A stretch of 5,444 bases of DNA, from the NCBI GenBank assembly GCA_948801035.1, contig CAQHJP010000045.1:1-5444 (forward strand), in the 5' to 3' direction. The position numbers and the translations under genes are program-made. This document shows positions 5,161 through 5,444 of this stretch, piece by piece. Under the pieces are notes generated by a model. The model was not told where the DNA came from. It saw nothing but the letters and a program-made list of their open reading frames with translations, and did no database searches. The number at the start of each line of letters is the position of its first letter. Within the stretch, counting starts at the first letter, position 1. Source of the stretch: an uncultured Bacilli bacterium. Lineage in GTDB: Bacteria; Bacillota_I; Bacilli_A; RF39; UBA660.

Positions 5161-5444
5161 TATATTTAAAATATTAAAAAAAGAAATGAGAGATATATTT
5201 AGGGATAAAAAATCACTTTCAATGATGCTTATAGTACCATTTATAATACCTTTTATAATATTGTTACTTTCTTTTATATTTGATATGGAAACTAATAAAG
5301 ATATTAATTCTTATAATAAGATAGGATTTACATATGAATTAAATGAAATAGAAAAAAATCTAGCAACTTCTATGTCTATAGAATATAAAGTAGATTCAAT
5401 GGAAAATTTACAAAATAGTTTAGATAATAATGAAATATATCTAA
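5153..5444 (+). CDS. natB: ABC-2 type permease, NatB-like, 5' part only
   Basis: Only the first 97 codons are present; the frame is open to the window edge. The start KILKKEMRDIFRDKKSL (residues 6-22) is the basic cytoplasmic lead-in typical of NatB/ABC-2 permeases. One membrane segment follows (about 22-43, with prolines at P29 and P33), then a polar, asparagine- and glutamate-rich stretch (44-97) that would be the start of the large external domain such permeases carry between helices 1 and 2. The ATG at 5153 follows AGGAGG (5142-5147) at good spacing and overlaps the ATPase stop by 8 bases, as expected of an ATPase-permease pair. The natB symbol is by family resemblance and context. Confidence 0.8.
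   Translation, partial: MNNIFKILKKEMRDIFRDKKSLSMMLIVPFIIPFIILLLSFIFDMETNKDINSYNKIGFTYELNEIEKNLATSMSIEYKVDSMENLQNSLDNNEIYL

Noticed and set aside
1..5444. CRISPR array, tRNA, rRNA or insertion sequence
   Set aside because: No regularly spaced repeats, no G+C-rich RNA-like segment, and no transposase frame or paired terminal repeats were seen on either strand.

Overview
The window is strongly A+T-rich DNA with Gram-positive-style Shine-Dalgarno sites (AGGAGG, AGGTGAT, AAAGGAG). It carries a DnaB/DnaD-type initiation protein next to the helicase loader DnaI, plus YlxM. This points to a low-GC Bacillota, most likely a Bacilli-type or Erysipelotrichia-like lineage; the species cannot be named from sequence alone. 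All six tryptophans visible in the major proteins use TGG and no TGA interrupts a reading frame, so the standard bacterial code fits better than the Mycoplasma code.

Layout. (1) Bases 1-101 are a control region with a good promoter (TTTACT-17-TATAAT) overlaid by a 23-bp palindrome. (2) Bases 102-1612 form a plus-strand operon: ftsY (SRP receptor), an unrecognised 83-residue protein with three membrane segments, and ylxM (SRP-associated HTH protein). It ends in an intrinsic terminator lying on the ylxM stop codon. (3) Bases 1609-2160 hold two small XRE-family HTH regulators transcribed away from each other, with a 120-base shared control region containing inverted repeats over both predicted promoters. 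The minus-strand regulator runs tail-to-tail into ylxM, and its own terminator lies inside ylxM. (4) Bases 2207-4376 hold dnaB and dnaI, which together load the replicative helicase. (5) From 4411 to the window end lies a NatA-type ABC ATPase and the first 97 codons of its NatB-type permease, cut by the window edge.

How it works together. FtsY and YlxM belong to co-translational membrane targeting, and the small membrane protein between them may be linked to that by position only. DnaB and DnaI are the initiation and helicase-loading pair. The two XRE proteins sit where they could control each other, and the plus-strand one could be partly co-transcribed with dnaB-dnaI. Whether they regulate replication genes is inference. 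Most of the window is housekeeping. I did not find a clear new defence or mobile system. The most unusual features are structural: interlocked convergent terminators, uniform 8-base start/stop overlaps between genes, and very short predicted mRNA leaders.
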